This document shows positions 43,873 to 53,136 of a DNA stretch of 64,000 nt, one piece after another. The notes beneath the pieces are model-generated. The model was given only the letters and a program-made list of their open reading frames with translations, had not been told where the DNA came from and made no database searches. Position 1 is the stretch's first letter; each line of letters starts with the position of its first letter. The DNA comes from Paenibacillus sp. BK033 (GTDB taxonomy: Bacteria; Bacillota; Bacilli; Paenibacillales; Paenibacillaceae), in contig NZ_SLVP01000001.1 of the NCBI RefSeq assembly GCF_004345425.1, positions 868,001 through 932,000 on the forward strand, read 5' to 3'. The position numbers and the translations under genes were made by a program.

Positions 43873-44760
43873 TTACGCTTCTACCTCCTTCCGTTTGGTC
43901 AGCCACACTTGCGTGACGGCAATGATGGATACGGCAAAGAAGAACAGCATCGCTTTGGCGGTGCCAAGCCCGTAACGGTTGTTGACAAGCGCCTCGGCAT
44001 AAATGTTATAAGCAAGCGATTGGGTGGAAGTGCCCGGACCGCCTTTGGTTAGCGAAAGGTTCAGGTCGAACATTTTGAACGCGCCGGATGTCGTCAGGAA
44101 CAAGCAGACGGTAATGGCCGGCATCACAAGCGGCATGATCACTTTGCGGACGGTTTGGAAATAGGTCGCTCCGTCAATCGTTGCGGCTTCCATCAAGTCC
44201 TTCGGCACGCCGACGATCGCCGCGATGTAAATAACCATCATGTAGCCGGTCGTCTGCCAGACGAAGACGATAACGAGTCCCCAGAAGCCGGTCTCCGGCG
44301 TACCGAGCCAAGGAAGCTCGAAGAAATGCCAGCCGGTCATTTCGCCGATGGTTTTGAAGCCTTTGGTGAAAATGAATTGCCAGATGTAACCAAGCAGAAT
44401 GCCGCCAATCATGTTCGGCAGGAAGAATATCGTGCGGAGCGTATTTCGTCCCCGCATCGGCCGGGTCAGCAGAAGTCCTAGTATAAGGGCGAGAATATTG
44501 GTCACGACCACGGTAACGACGGTAAACTTCAGCGTGAATTTAAAGGATGCCCAAAATTTGTCGTCGTTCGTAAAGATGCGGTGGACGTTTTCCATGCCGA
44601 TCCATTTCGCTTTGTCGAGATCCAGGCCATTCCACTCCGTGAAGGAAAAGTAGAAGCCAAGCAGGAACGGAATAAGCACGATAATCGTGAAGACGATCAT
44701 GCCCGGTCCGACAAATACAAGCTGCTGTATCCATTCGTTTGATCTTTTTCGTAAGTTCAA
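43873..44760 (-). CDS. Sugar ABC transporter permease (MalF type)
   Basis: A 295-residue permease with six hydrophobic segments (first: QLVFVGPGMIVFTIIVLIPF) and the EAA loop KDLMEAATIDGATYFQTVRK. It starts at TTG after AAGGGGGACTCCAA. It forms the transport channel with the MalG-type protein. It is the first gene of the ABC unit and is divergent from a YesM/YesN two-component system with 130 bases between starts, the common Paenibacillus arrangement for sugar-induced transporters. Confidence 0.92.
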   Translation of the reverse strand: MNLRKRSNEWIQQLVFVGPGMIVFTIIVLIPFLLGFYFSFTEWNGLDLDKAKWIGMENVHRIFTNDDKFWASFKFTLKFTVVTVVVTNILALILGLLLTRPMRGRNTLRTIFFLPNMIGGILLGYIWQFIFTKGFKTIGEMTGWHFFELPWLGTPETGFWGLVIVFVWQTTGYMMVIYIAAIVGVPKDLMEAATIDGATYFQTVRKVIMPLVMPAITVCLFLTTSGAFKMFDLNLSLTKGGPGTSTQSLAYNIYAEALVNNRYGLGTAKAMLFFFAVSIIAVTQVWLTKRKEVEA

Positions 44761-44890
44761 TTGGAGTCCCCCTTCGTAATGCGGCTATCAGCATCGGTGT
44801 ATAGCTAGACTATAAACAGTTATTGAAATTTGAACCACCGATAGATATGATGGGTTAGGTGTAATATATTGACCTTGGGGGTAGGACGTC

Positions 44891-46723
44891 ATGTTTGCGT
44901 TCGCAACAAGCATTAACCGGAAGCTGATGGCGCTCTTGCTTGCCGTCACGATTATTCCGATTACCGTATCGATGATTATCTCGAATTATTACATCAAGGA
45001 TAAGGTGACCCAGCAATCGATTCACGAGAATCAGAACCTGCTTGCGCTGGGCAAAAACAACATCCTGGGCTACATGGACAAGATCAACGAGAACTCGCTC
45101 GACGTGTACCTGAACATCAACAAGTCCAATTCGCTCTATGCCTTGATTGAGCGGGGCCAGTCGCCAAGCGTAAACGTACCGTTGTTCGACGAAAAAAATA
45201 ATTTGCAGATTTACTCCCATATGCTGAACATATATCAGTCTACGAACGGGATTCATCAAATCCAGCTGCAGATCGGCGATGGCAAGCTGACGTATCTGAT
45301 GGCCCGCGGATTTTTCCGCAGAGGAATCAATCAGCCGCTGGAATGGCCAACGGAGCATGGTGCAAGCCCGAAGCCGTTTGTGGAGGCTACGCACACGAGC
45401 GAGCATTACAATCTGGATTGGAGCCATGCCGTCAAAGAGGAAAGCGTTTTCACTCTGCGTCGGCCGATTATCAGGACGCCAAGCGACGAAGTGATCGGTT
45501 ATTTGTCGATGGACGTCAAGTCGGATGAGTTGAATCAAATCTGCAGGCAGCTAACGATGTCGGCCGAGGAGCAGCTGTATATTATCGATCGCAGCCGCAA
45601 TTTTGTATGCTCGGTGAATGGGCAGGAGGACCAGGCCCAGCTCAAATGGACGGACCAGGTACTTGCCTCCCAACAGGAGAATGGCGTGATCAAATGGAAA
45701 GACCAGTCTTTTTCCGGCATTGTCATTTATGATACACTCAGTACCAATTACATGGACTGGGTTGTCGTAAAGCAGCTTCCGTACTCGTATCTGTACGAAA
45801 GCGCAACGGCGATCCGGACGATCAATACGTCGGTTATCGCGATCTTTATGGTGCTTGCCGTCATCGCGAGCTTCCTCGTCAGCTATCAGTTCACGAAGCC
45901 GATCAAGCGGCTGATCGGGCATATCAATCAAGTGCAGTCCGGGAATTTCAATGTCGTGGTGCCGGTGGACCGGAAGGATGAGATCGGCATATTGGCAAGG
46001 CGCTTCAACACGATGATCCAGACGATCCGGGAATTGATCAACAGCGAATACCGGCTTGAAATTGCCAACAAGACGAATCAGCTAAGGGCCATGCAGGCGC
46101 AGATCAATCCGCATTTCCTGTACAATGCCCTGCAGTCCATCGGAACGCTGGCTCTTCATGCCGGAGCTCCTAAGGTGTATTCGCTTATCACTTCCATTGC
46201 CAAAATGATGCGGTACAATATGAACACAAGCGAGTCGATCGTGCCATTTGCCACGGAGCTCAATCACGCGAAGGCCTATCTTGAGCTGCAGCAGCAAAGA
46301 TTCAATGAACAGCTGACCGTGCATTACGATATCGATCCGGCTTCTCTTCCGGTGCAGGTGCCCAAAATGCTGCTGCAGCCGCTCGTCGAGAACTACTTCA
46401 AGCATGGCTATGAAACCTCCGGGCGGAACGGCGTATTGCGTTTGTTCTCGGAAGTGACGGATGAAGGCAAATGGCTGACCGTTCGGATCGAGGATAACGG
46501 AAGCGGGATGGATCCGGACAAGCTGCGGGAACTGAGGCAGCTGTTATTCCGTTCCACCGGAGCGCTGCTTGAGGAGCAGAAGAGCATCGGCATCAGCAAC
46601 GTATGGATGAGGCTGAAGCTTTATTACAACGAGGAAGCGGAAATGAGCATGGACTCTTCGCCGTCGGGCGGATTTACCGTGACCTTGCGAATACCTGTGC
46701 AAGAGCTGGAGGAACGAGCATGA
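44891..46723 (+). CDS. Sensor histidine kinase, YesM family
   Basis: A 610-residue membrane kinase, start TTGGGGGTAGGACGTC-ATG. Order: TM1 (about 9-30), an extracellular dCache-like sensor to about 300, TM2 (about 303-325), HAMP (KPIKRLIGHINQVQSGNFNV), His_kinase domain with the phosphorylated His in QINPHFLYNALQSI, and an ATPase domain with EDNGSGMDPDKL. YesM-type sensors detect extracellular sugars, sometimes with the cognate binding protein. Its stop overlaps the next start by ATGA. Confidence 0.95.
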   Translation: MFAFATSINRKLMALLLAVTIIPITVSMIISNYYIKDKVTQQSIHENQNLLALGKNNILGYMDKINENSLDVYLNINKSNSLYALIERGQSPSVNVPLFDEKNNLQIYSHMLNIYQSTNGIHQIQLQIGDGKLTYLMARGFFRRGINQPLEWPTEHGASPKPFVEATHTSEHYNLDWSHAVKEESVFTLRRPIIRTPSDEVIGYLSMDVKSDELNQICRQLTMSAEEQLYIIDRSRNFVCSVNGQEDQAQLKWTDQVLASQQENGVIKWKDQSFSGIVIYDTLSTNYMDWVVVKQLPYSYLYESATAIRTINTSVIAIFMVLAVIASFLVSYQFTKPIKRLIGHINQVQSGNFNVVVPVDRKDEIGILARRFNTMIQTIRELINSEYRLEIANKTNQLRAMQAQINPHFLYNALQSIGTLALHAGAPKVYSLITSIAKMMRYNMNTSESIVPFATELNHAKAYLELQQQRFNEQLTVHYDIDPASLPVQVPKMLLQPLVENYFKHGYETSGRNGVLRLFSEVTDEGKWLTVRIEDNGSGMDPDKLRELRQLLFRSTGALLEEQKSIGISNVWMRLKLYYNEEAEMSMDSSPSGGFTVTLRIPVQELEERA

Positions 46724-48333
46724 AAATACTCATTGTAGACGACGAACAGCATGTGCGCGAAGCGGTCAAGCTGCTGATTGATTGGGAGCAGCTCGGAATC
46801 AAGGAAATTTATGAAGCCGATAACGGCGATTCCGCCATTGAAATGCTGGGGAGCATGCAGCCGGAAATCGTCATTACCGATATGCGAATGCCCAATCGGG
46901 ATGGGGTAGAGCTGCTGGCCTGGATGAAGGAGCAAGGGCGGAAAAGCAAAACGATCGTTATCAGCGGCTACGATGATTTCCACCTGGTGCGCAGCTCGAT
47001 GAAATACGGCGGACAAGATTATTTGCTCAAGCCGATTGATCCGGAACAGCTGACGGAAGCTTTGCAGAAAGCCAAGCAGAGCTGGGAGCAGGAGGATCGG
47101 GCCCGCCGGCTTGATCAGCAGCGCAGCATCGAGATCAACCAGATTAAGCCCGTATACCGGGATAAGCTGTTCTCGACGATGATCAGCGAAGCCGGGGCCG
47201 GCGGGCAAGTGGCCGTTCCGGCCGTGCTGAAGGAGGAGTTTCGGCTTGACTGCGCCACAGATTGCCGGGTTATTATTCTCAGCACGGGAATGCTGGAGAC
47301 TCAAATCTCCCGCAAATTTGACGGAAACCGCGATTTGCTCACTTTTTGCCTGATCAATGTGTGCAACGAAATATTAAAGCAGAAAAATGGCGGCTTTGCG
47401 TTCCGCTATTGGAACAGCGAGAATGAAATTATTATCCTGCTGTGGGACCGGCTGGCAGAATGGGAGGACTTGCTGGCGCTTATTACGGAAGGAATCGTGA
47501 ATTCGATTCATGGCCGATTCCACTACGGTGTGGGGCATAAGCAGGCTTTTCCAGCCGGGTTATCGTTATCTTACCAGGAGGCAAGAGCCGCGCTGAAGCA
47601 GCGCAACTTGCTCGAGGACAACAGCTATATCCATTACAGCGAGAAGGGGTATAAATCGGGTATTCATTCCTTAAGCATTGCCGCTTATGAAGAGCGGTTC
47701 CGTCTTGCGGTGTGGAGCGGCAAGGAGAAGGAGATCGAAACGGCCGTCGAGGGCTTCCTGGAGGCGGCTCGGCAGCTGCCGGTCATCACCCAAGAGCAGA
47801 TTGAGCTGTGGCGCTTCGAATATGAATCCATGCTGAGCCGCTGGCGGCAGGAGCTTGCGGCCAAGCAGGATATTCAGGCAGGAGCGGAGCCGTCTCCCGG
47901 TCTGCCGTTAGTCGTATTGCTGGACGAGCAGGGCAGATTATCGCTGGAGCTCTGCAGGCGTGAGCTGTTGAACGGGCTGATGGCGTTTGCGGCATTAACC
48001 GGGGCAGGCGGCAATAAAGAGCATAGCATTATGCGGGATATCGCCCGATACATGGAGCAGAATTATAACCGGGAGGTTACCTTGCAGGACATTTCCGAAA
48101 GATTCTATTTGAGCAGAGAGTATATTTCACGCCGCTTCAAGCAGGAGATGGGCGAGAATGTCTTTGATTACCTGGGCCGCATCCGCGTCGAGAAAGCAAA
48201 GCTGCTGCTGCAAAATCCGAATCTCAAAATCGCGCAGATCGCCGAAATGGTCGGCTATGACGACGATAAATATTTCAGCAAGGTGTTTAAGAAGTTTGAG
48301 GGGCAGTCGCCTAACCAGTACAGGAAATTGTGA
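46720..48333 (+). CDS. Response regulator, YesN/AraC type
   Basis: A 537-residue regulator; the start at 46720 overlaps the kinase stop (ATGA), and the frame is open further upstream. The receiver domain (1-120) has DDE at 7-9, the phospho-Asp in ITDMRMPNRDG and Lys in LLKPIDPEQ. The middle is a YesN-type linker of about 300 residues. The end is a two-helix-turn-helix AraC domain (DISERFYLSREYISRRFKQE and IAEMVGYDDDKYFSKVFKKF). It probably activates the divergent sugar ABC operon. Confidence 0.95.
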   Translation: MKILIVDDEQHVREAVKLLIDWEQLGIKEIYEADNGDSAIEMLGSMQPEIVITDMRMPNRDGVELLAWMKEQGRKSKTIVISGYDDFHLVRSSMKYGGQDYLLKPIDPEQLTEALQKAKQSWEQEDRARRLDQQRSIEINQIKPVYRDKLFSTMISEAGAGGQVAVPAVLKEEFRLDCATDCRVIILSTGMLETQISRKFDGNRDLLTFCLINVCNEILKQKNGGFAFRYWNSENEIIILLWDRLAEWEDLLALITEGIVNSIHGRFHYGVGHKQAFPAGLSLSYQEARAALKQRNLLEDNSYIHYSEKGYKSGIHSLSIAAYEERFRLAVWSGKEKEIETAVEGFLEAARQLPVITQEQIELWRFEYESMLSRWRQELAAKQDIQAGAEPSPGLPLVVLLDEQGRLSLELCRRELLNGLMAFAALTGAGGNKEHSIMRDIARYMEQNYNREVTLQDISERFYLSREYISRRFKQEMGENVFDYLGRIRVEKAKLLLQNPNLKIAQIAEMVGYDDDKYFSKVFKKFEGQSPNQYRKL

Positions 48334-48403
48334 TGCGCATGGTCAAATTATGATCAAATGGTACTGTAAAACTGCGCAGTCGAATGTTCTTCCAATCGCT
48401 GTT

Positions 48404-48451
48404 GTTCCCGGATTCCTTGAACTAATATTGTAACGGTGGGAATCAGGGAAC
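48404..48451. other. Inverted repeat after the response regulator gene
   Basis: GTTCCCGGATTCC / GGAATCAGGGAAC: 13-bp arms with one mismatch and a 22-base loop, no T run. It lies in a 290-base gap that otherwise holds only the next terminator. Confidence 0.6.
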
Positions 48452-48553
48452 AAAGGCGAACGCTCCGCTTTTCCAGAATCATTCGAGCAGCTTCGTTTTA
48501 CCAACCATTTTGAAATTTGAAAAAGCCATCACAAAAAAAGAATAAAAAGAAAG

Positions 48554-48581
48554 AAGGAGCTGGCCATTGCGGCAGCTCCTT
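48554..48581. terminator. Hairpin between convergent genes
   Basis: AAGGAGCTG / CAGCTCCTT with a GCC/GGC inner pair, followed by TTTGC on the plus strand and TTCTTTCTTTTT on the minus strand; it probably serves the SDR gene best. Confidence 0.75.
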
Positions 48582-48623
48582 TGCTGTGTTAGTTAGTTAT
48601 AGTGGGATAGCAGGATCGGTTGG

Positions 48624-49385
48624 TTAATCGATCATGTTTTTGGTGGCTTGATACATGCTTTCGGAGTACTTGTCGATATCGTCGCGGGACATGCGGAGAC
48701 GGTCGACGGAGGTGCCGTAGCCAATCTCGGATTTGCCTTCCCGAAGTCCTTGGAAGATACCGTCGGCAAAGGCGTCGAGAGGCTCGCCATGGACATGGAG
48801 ACCCGTGCCGCCCAAGTCGGTATTAACGGCCGGAGGGGCAACCTCGATGACCTCTACGGAAGTCTCCGAGAGCTGATGTCTCAGGCTTATCGTAAAGGAA
48901 TGGAGAGCTGCCTTTGTAGCCGAATAGATCGGTGCGATGGCGAACGGCGTAAAGGCTAGGCCCGATGTCACATTGATAATGGCCGCGTTCTCTTTTTCCG
49001 CAAAAAACGGAGCAAACAGGATCGCAAGATGAAGGGGGGCTTCAATGTTGGTGGAAATTTCTTTGTTGAAATACGCCCAGTCGTTTTTCGCATCCGCTTT
49101 TATCACGCTGAACCGCTGCTGAATCCCCGCATTGTTCACCAATACGTTGATGTCCGGGTAAGTTGCCGTGACCCAATCAAACAGGGCAATCCGCTCGGCT
49201 TCATTGCTCAAATCGCTGACTTTGGTTATGAGGCCGGGCAGCTTGTCTTGCGCGTCCTGAAGGACTTGTTCACGCCGTCCGGTTACAATAACCGTATTTC
49301 CGGCTTTCATGAAGCGTTCCGCAAATGCCAATCCAATCCCCGTGCTTCCGCCCGTAATGAGAATCGTGTTTCCTGAAAGTTTCAT
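48624..49385 (-). CDS. Short-chain dehydrogenase (DltE-like)
   Basis: A 253-residue classical SDR. The cofactor motif is TGGSTGIG (12-19), NNAG follows at about 85, and the catalytic Tyr/Lys are in YSATKAALHSF; the end SESMYQATKNMID matches the DltE/YqjQ-like branch. The substrate is unknown. Its start overlaps the MerR stop by four bases (ATGA), so the regulator and the reductase are co-translated; such MerR-SDR pairs are common and probably respond to a toxic carbonyl or xenobiotic. Confidence 0.9.
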   Translation of the reverse strand: MKLSGNTILITGGSTGIGLAFAERFMKAGNTVIVTGRREQVLQDAQDKLPGLITKVSDLSNEAERIALFDWVTATYPDINVLVNNAGIQQRFSVIKADAKNDWAYFNKEISTNIEAPLHLAILFAPFFAEKENAAIINVTSGLAFTPFAIAPIYSATKAALHSFTISLRHQLSETSVEVIEVAPPAVNTDLGGTGLHVHGEPLDAFADGIFQGLREGKSEIGYGTSVDRLRMSRDDIDKYSESMYQATKNMID

Positions 49386-49756
49386 ATTAGCGCCTCCTGC
49401 GTTTGTTTGATGTAACGTTGTATTTTTACTTCGATTCCCTCGAGGGATTCGGTCATTAAAGCCATTTGCGCCAGCACAGCCTGCTTATGCCTGTTCAGCA
49501 TCTCAAGCCGAAGAGGAACCGTGCCGGCGCCTTCAACGACCCAATCGATATATTGCTTGATATCATGAATAGGCATATTCGTGTTTTTCAAACACATGAC
49601 CGTTCCAAGCAATGCCATTTGATTTTCCGAAAACAACCTTCTGCCCGCATGATCACGCTCCATCAGCGGCAGCAGCCCTTTTTTCTCATAATAACGAATC
49701 GTTGATTCCGGTATGTCTAACTTGGCAGCAGCTTCGCCAATGGAATAATAGTTCAT
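49382..49756 (-). CDS. MerR-family transcriptional regulator
   Basis: A 124-residue MerR protein with the winged helix at 1-70 (YSIGEAAAKLDIPESTIRYY, EKKGLLPLMERD, RRLFSENQMALL) and a coiled-coil dimer helix at 80-120. The effector-binding tail is very short and lacks metal-binding Cys pairs, so it is of the organic-effector type. It is the first gene of a two-gene unit and binds, by inference, the palindrome within its own promoter's 19-bp spacer. Confidence 0.92.
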   Translation of the reverse strand: MNYYSIGEAAAKLDIPESTIRYYEKKGLLPLMERDHAGRRLFSENQMALLGTVMCLKNTNMPIHDIKQYIDWVVEGAGTVPLRLEMLNRHKQAVLAQMALMTESLEGIEVKIQRYIKQTQEALI

Positions 49757-49788
49757 CTGGAGTCCTCCAATTTGTTGTCGACGGGAAT

Positions 49789-49819
49789 ATCATACGACTT
49801 AAACCTTGGTTTAAGTCAA
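49789..49819 (-). promoter_or_regulatory. MerR-type promoter with 19-bp spacer and operator
   Basis: TTGACT (49819-49814) and TATGAT (49794-49789) are separated by 19 bases on the minus strand. ACTTAAACCTTGGTTTAAGT, a perfect 20-bp palindrome, covers 49797-49816. Long spacers with a central dyad are the hallmark of MerR-activated promoters. Confidence 0.85.
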
Positions 49820-49903
49820 GCGGATTGAAAATAAAATTATTGTGCCTTTTATCTGCGTGGTAAAATACTCCATATCGCTTTATTTCGAATGGAGGTGTAT
49901 CCA

Positions 49904-50425
49904 TTGATCAATCGGATTTCGCTGAGACAGCTATCCAGCCTGGACGAGGCCGAACTGTTGAATAAGGAATTTGCCGCGCATTTTCCGTGGTACCGGCAAG
50001 GCGAATATTATATCAGATGCTTGGAAGAGAACCGCGCAGGGAAACGAATAACCTTGATAGCCTTTTACGGAGATGAGGTGGCGGGTTGTTGTCATCTGAT
50101 CTATGAATCCAAATACCCGTATTTTGCCGAGCGGAAGATACCGGAAGTAAATGATTTGAGCGTATTTGAGGAGTACAGGAGAAAGGGAATCGCCAGCGAA
50201 CTGCTGGGCGAGCTGGAGCGCATAGCATCAGAAACGTTCAGGACTATCGGGCTTGGCGTCGGATTATATAAGGATTACGGCAATGCCCAAAGGTTGTATG
50301 GCAAACGGGGATACGTCATGGACGGCAACGGGCTGACCTGCAATAATGTCGAGGTTCAACCCGGCACAGACGTATTTGTGGATGATGAGCTGCTGATCTA
50401 CATGGTCAAAGAGCTAGCCAAATGA
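49904..50425 (+). CDS. GNAT-family N-acetyltransferase
   Basis: A 173-residue acetyltransferase. TTG at 49904 is chosen because GGAGGTG lies nine bases upstream; an in-frame ATG at 49889 overlaps that site. The acetyl-CoA motif is NDLSVFEEYRRKGIASELLG and the C-terminal YGKRGYVMDGNG is typical. The acceptor is unknown. It is divergent from the MerR-SDR pair, with the MerR operator about 90 bases upstream, so shared control is possible but not required. Confidence 0.87.
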   Translation: MINRISLRQLSSLDEAELLNKEFAAHFPWYRQGEYYIRCLEENRAGKRITLIAFYGDEVAGCCHLIYESKYPYFAERKIPEVNDLSVFEEYRRKGIASELLGELERIASETFRTIGLGVGLYKDYGNAQRLYGKRGYVMDGNGLTCNNVEVQPGTDVFVDDELLIYMVKELAK

Positions 50426-50439
50426 TGTCACCGTCCTTT

Positions 50440-50772
50440 TTATGCCGGATCCGAGCGCAGCTTGACTGGAATAACGGGGTTATTCACATCTAACCCGTTA
50501 ACCTCCCAGCGTTGCTTGGACGTATCGAAGCGATAGTGAACCGTAATCGTCTGTTTAGTTTCCGATCTCCATTGCCGATCACCGATAAAGGCCGATACCT
50601 CTGCCTCCATCTCTTTGTCCTTATGCGTAATATGTACTTCACTCTCTTCAAAAATCAACGAAGCCAATAAGAATTGTTCAGCCGTACCCGTTTGATTACC
50701 TATGTAGATGTTGTGAGCATGGTCAGCCGCATCGCGAGTAATTATTTTCCATTTTCTATTATAACAGTTGCC
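50440..50772 (-). pseudogene. C-terminal remnant of an unknown protein
   Basis: The minus-strand frame is open for 111 codons back to an in-frame TAA at 50773-50775, yet has no usable start or ribosome binding site near its beginning. The readable part (DAADHAHNIYIGNQTGTAEQ, then TVHYRFDTSKQRWEVNGLDV) looks like real protein and may be the end of an NTF2-like or lipoprotein domain. I read it as an N-terminally truncated remnant. Confidence 0.4.
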
Positions 50773-50832
50773 TTAACGGCAATGCTATTGAGTGAGCTTT
50801 ATACCTTATTCGGTTGTTGAATCGGTCTTTAG

Positions 50833-50870
50833 ACGAAAAAAAAGCGCCTCAGGAATCATCCTGCGGCGCT
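50833..50870 (-). terminator. Terminator of the trhO-DUF1450-trhO unit
   Basis: On the minus strand AGCGCC-G-CAGGA / TCCTG-A-GGCGCT with a four-base loop and eight T, just after the last stop. Confidence 0.88.
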
Positions 50871-50876
50871 CATGGA

Positions 50877-51761
50877 TTAATGCGGTTTGCACTCTTCCGA
50901 GCAATGACGATTATGCTCCGCTTCGCATTCCTCGCAGCAGATATGACGCTTGTCGCAGGTCACATTCGCGCAGTTGACGTAACGGTCCTCCGGCTTGCCG
51001 CAATGATGGCATTTGCCGATAACGATATCCTCTTCCGTCCGGTTGATCGGCACGGAAATCCGGTCATCAAACACATAGCATTTGCCGTCCCATAAACGGC
51101 CCTTTACTTCTTCGTCCTTGCCGTAAGTAACGATACCGCCCTCCAGCTGGGCTACATCCGTAAAGCCTTCCTCCAGCAGAACGCCGGTCAGCGTCTCGCA
51201 GCGGATCCCGCCGGTGCAGTAGGTGAGGATCGGTTTGTTCTTTGCATCCTCCGGCAGGTTCTTGCGGATCCATTCGGGGAATTCGCGGAACGATTCAACC
51301 GTAGGGCGAATTGCGCCGCGGAAATGTCCGATATCGTATTCGTAATCGTTCCGTCCGTCGATGATAATGACATCATCCTGCTGAAGCTGCTCGTAAAATT
51401 CCTTCGGAGACAGCCGTTTGCCTGTCAGAACATTCGGATCCATCTTTTTCTTATAGCGCAGAGTGACAAGCTCGTTCTTGTGGCGGACGAACAGCTTTTT
51501 GAACACATGTCCTTCGGACTCGTCGATCTTGTAAGTGATATCCTTGAAGAGCGGATGCTCGTTCATATACGCCATGTAAGCATCGGTCTGCTCGGTGGTG
51601 CCGGAGCAAGTACCGTTAATGCCTTGATCGGAGATGAGAATACGGCCCTTAACGCCAAGCTCTTTGCAGAAGCGGAGATGCTCGGCCGTTGCCTGCTCGG
51701 GGTTCTCGATATGCACGTATTTATAATAAAGCAAAATTCGGTATGGTTTATTTTCGCTCAT
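50877..51761 (-). CDS. trhO: tRNA uridine 5-oxyacetic acid pathway hydroxylase, rhodanese-like (copy 2)
   Basis: A 294-residue YceA/TrhO-family protein that uses O2 to hydroxylate U34 of certain tRNAs. The rhodanese domain has [19 protein letters not shown] and the active-site Cys in [15 protein letters not shown]. The C-terminal 45 residues are Cys-rich ([29 protein letters not shown]), probably zinc binding. The start at 51761 (MSENKPYRI) has TTGGAGAATAACCAA. It is about 80 percent identical, by eye, to the gene two places upstream, with the DUF1450 gene between them. Confidence 0.92.
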   Translation of the reverse strand: MSENKPYRILLYYKYVHIENPEQATAEHLRFCKELGVKGRILISDQGINGTCSGTTEQTDAYMAYMNEHPLFKDITYKIDESEGHVFKKLFVRHKNELVTLRYKKKMDPNVLTGKRLSPKEFYEQLQQDDVIIIDGRNDYEYDIGHFRGAIRPTVESFREFPEWIRKNLPEDAKNKPILTYCTGGIRCETLTGVLLEEGFTDVAQLEGGIVTYGKDEEVKGRLWDGKCYVFDDRISVPINRTEEDIVIGKCHHCGKPEDRYVNCANVTCDKRHICCEECEAEHNRHCSEECKPH

Positions 51762-51765
51762 TTGG

Positions 51766-52020
51766 TTATTCTCCAAAAAACTGTTTGATTTCCTCTTGCA
51801 CGGCTGCCTCAACCTGTTTGAGGCATTCTTCCTTGGTGCCCGCGTAAATCCGGGTTTCGTTCACCATCGCATAAGGTCTTGCGCGGCACAGATTGCACAT
51901 ATTGAGGCAATCCGTTCGCATGACCGCCGCTTCCGGAAATTTCTCTTCCAGCTCCTCAAGAGGCAGAAGGGCCATTTCGTTGCGGGTGCATACCTCAACA
52001 ACAACCAGTCCTAGTCCCAT
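51766..52020 (-). CDS. DUF1450 protein (YuzB-like)
   Basis: An 84-residue protein with the DUF1450 pattern: EVCTRNE near the N-terminus and [20 protein letters not shown], whose Cys residues resemble those of thioredoxin-like ferredoxins and may bind a metal or cluster. The function is unknown. It lies 6 bases after one trhO gene and 4 bases before the other, so the three form a tight operon, which suggests a role near tRNA modification or Fe/S supply (inference). Confidence 0.88.
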   Translation of the reverse strand: MGLGLVVVEVCTRNEMALLPLEELEEKFPEAAVMRTDCLNMCNLCRARPYAMVNETRIYAGTKEECLKQVEAAVQEEIKQFFGE

Positions 52021-52026
52021 TGCTAA

Positions 52027-52947
52027 TCACCGACCAGAAATAACTTTCAATTTACGTGCTTCGTCATTCGCTTTGCATTCCGGCGCGCAGTAGCTTTCAT
52101 GCTCCGCTTCGCACTCCGGGCAGCAAATATGCTTGCGATGGCAAAGATCGTCGGCACAGTTAATATAGCGGTCTTCCGGCTTGCCGCAGTGGTAGCACTT
52201 GCCGACGATAATATCTTCTTCCGTCCGGTTGATCGGCACGGAAATACGCTCGTCGAATACGTAACATTTACCGTCCCACAGACGGCCTTTAACGGTTTCG
52301 TCTTTTCCGTAAGTGACGATGCCGCCTTCCAGCTGGTTAACATCCGAGAAGCCTTCTTCCAGGAGAACGCCGGTCAGCGTCTCGCAGCGGATGCCGCCCG
52401 TGCAATACGTCAGAATCTTTTTGTTCTTCGCGTCTTCGGGCAGATTCTTGCGAATCCATTCCGGGAATTCGCGGAACGACTCAACCGTAGGGCGGATGGC
52501 GCCGCGGAAATGTCCGATATCGTATTCATAATCGTTGCGGCCGTCGATAATAATAACGTCATCGCGCTGCAGCTGCTCGTAGAATTCTACCGGCTTCAAA
52601 TGCTTGCCCGTGCGGACGTTCGGATCCAGCTTCTTGTCGTAACGAAGGGTAACAAGCTCTTTCTTGTGACGGACGAAGATCTTCTTGAATACATGACCCT
52701 CGGATTCGTCAATCTTGTATACCATATCGGCAAACAGCGGATTCTGGCGCATATGCGCGATGTAGGCATCCGTCTGTTCAACCGTACCGGAGCAAGTACC
52801 GTTGATGCCTTGCTCGGAGATGAGAATGCGGCCTTTAACGCCAAGGTCCTTGCAGAATTGAAGGTGCTCCGCGGTAAACTCGGCAGGGTTGTCGATGTGA
52901 ACATATTTATAGTACAAAAGAATACGGTAAGGTTTGTTTTCGCTCAT
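52027..52947 (-). CDS. trhO: tRNA uridine hydroxylase, rhodanese-like (copy 1)
   Basis: A 306-residue TrhO paralogue, first gene of the three-gene unit. The start at 52947 (MSENKPYRI) follows TGGAGCGTTAGAC; the frame is open to 52977. It has the same active-site Cys motif ([10 protein letters not shown]) and Cys-rich tail ([29 protein letters not shown]) as copy 2, and the central 75 residues are almost identical. It has a longer Lys/Arg-rich end ([11 protein letters not shown]). The outer parts have diverged, so the duplication is not very recent, or the middle has been kept alike by gene conversion. Confidence 0.92.
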   Translation of the reverse strand: MSENKPYRILLYYKYVHIDNPAEFTAEHLQFCKDLGVKGRILISEQGINGTCSGTVEQTDAYIAHMRQNPLFADMVYKIDESEGHVFKKIFVRHKKELVTLRYDKKLDPNVRTGKHLKPVEFYEQLQRDDVIIIDGRNDYEYDIGHFRGAIRPTVESFREFPEWIRKNLPEDAKNKKILTYCTGGIRCETLTGVLLEEGFSDVNQLEGGIVTYGKDETVKGRLWDGKCYVFDERISVPINRTEEDIIVGKCYHCGKPEDRYINCADDLCHRKHICCPECEAEHESYCAPECKANDEARKLKVISGR

Positions 52948-53136
52948 GTCTAACGCTCCATTATATAAGATTATCACTATATGTTAAAACTCTTAAACAC
53001 GCAAGTCAACAACGATTCAAGGACATTCCGTTGAACAATTGCGCCTATTTCCTGCAATAGAAATATTTGTTTCCAAGCATTCGAAAAAGGGATTCGATTA
53101 GGCATAAACCGAACCTCCAAATGCGGTTGCATAGCC

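Noticed and set aside
48345..48600. Search for a gene in the gap after the response regulator
   Set aside because: Only an inverted repeat and a terminator were found; frames are short and without start signals.
53000..53136. Gap between trhO and lysR
   Set aside because: No gene, hairpin or promoter beyond AT-rich sequence that I can support.
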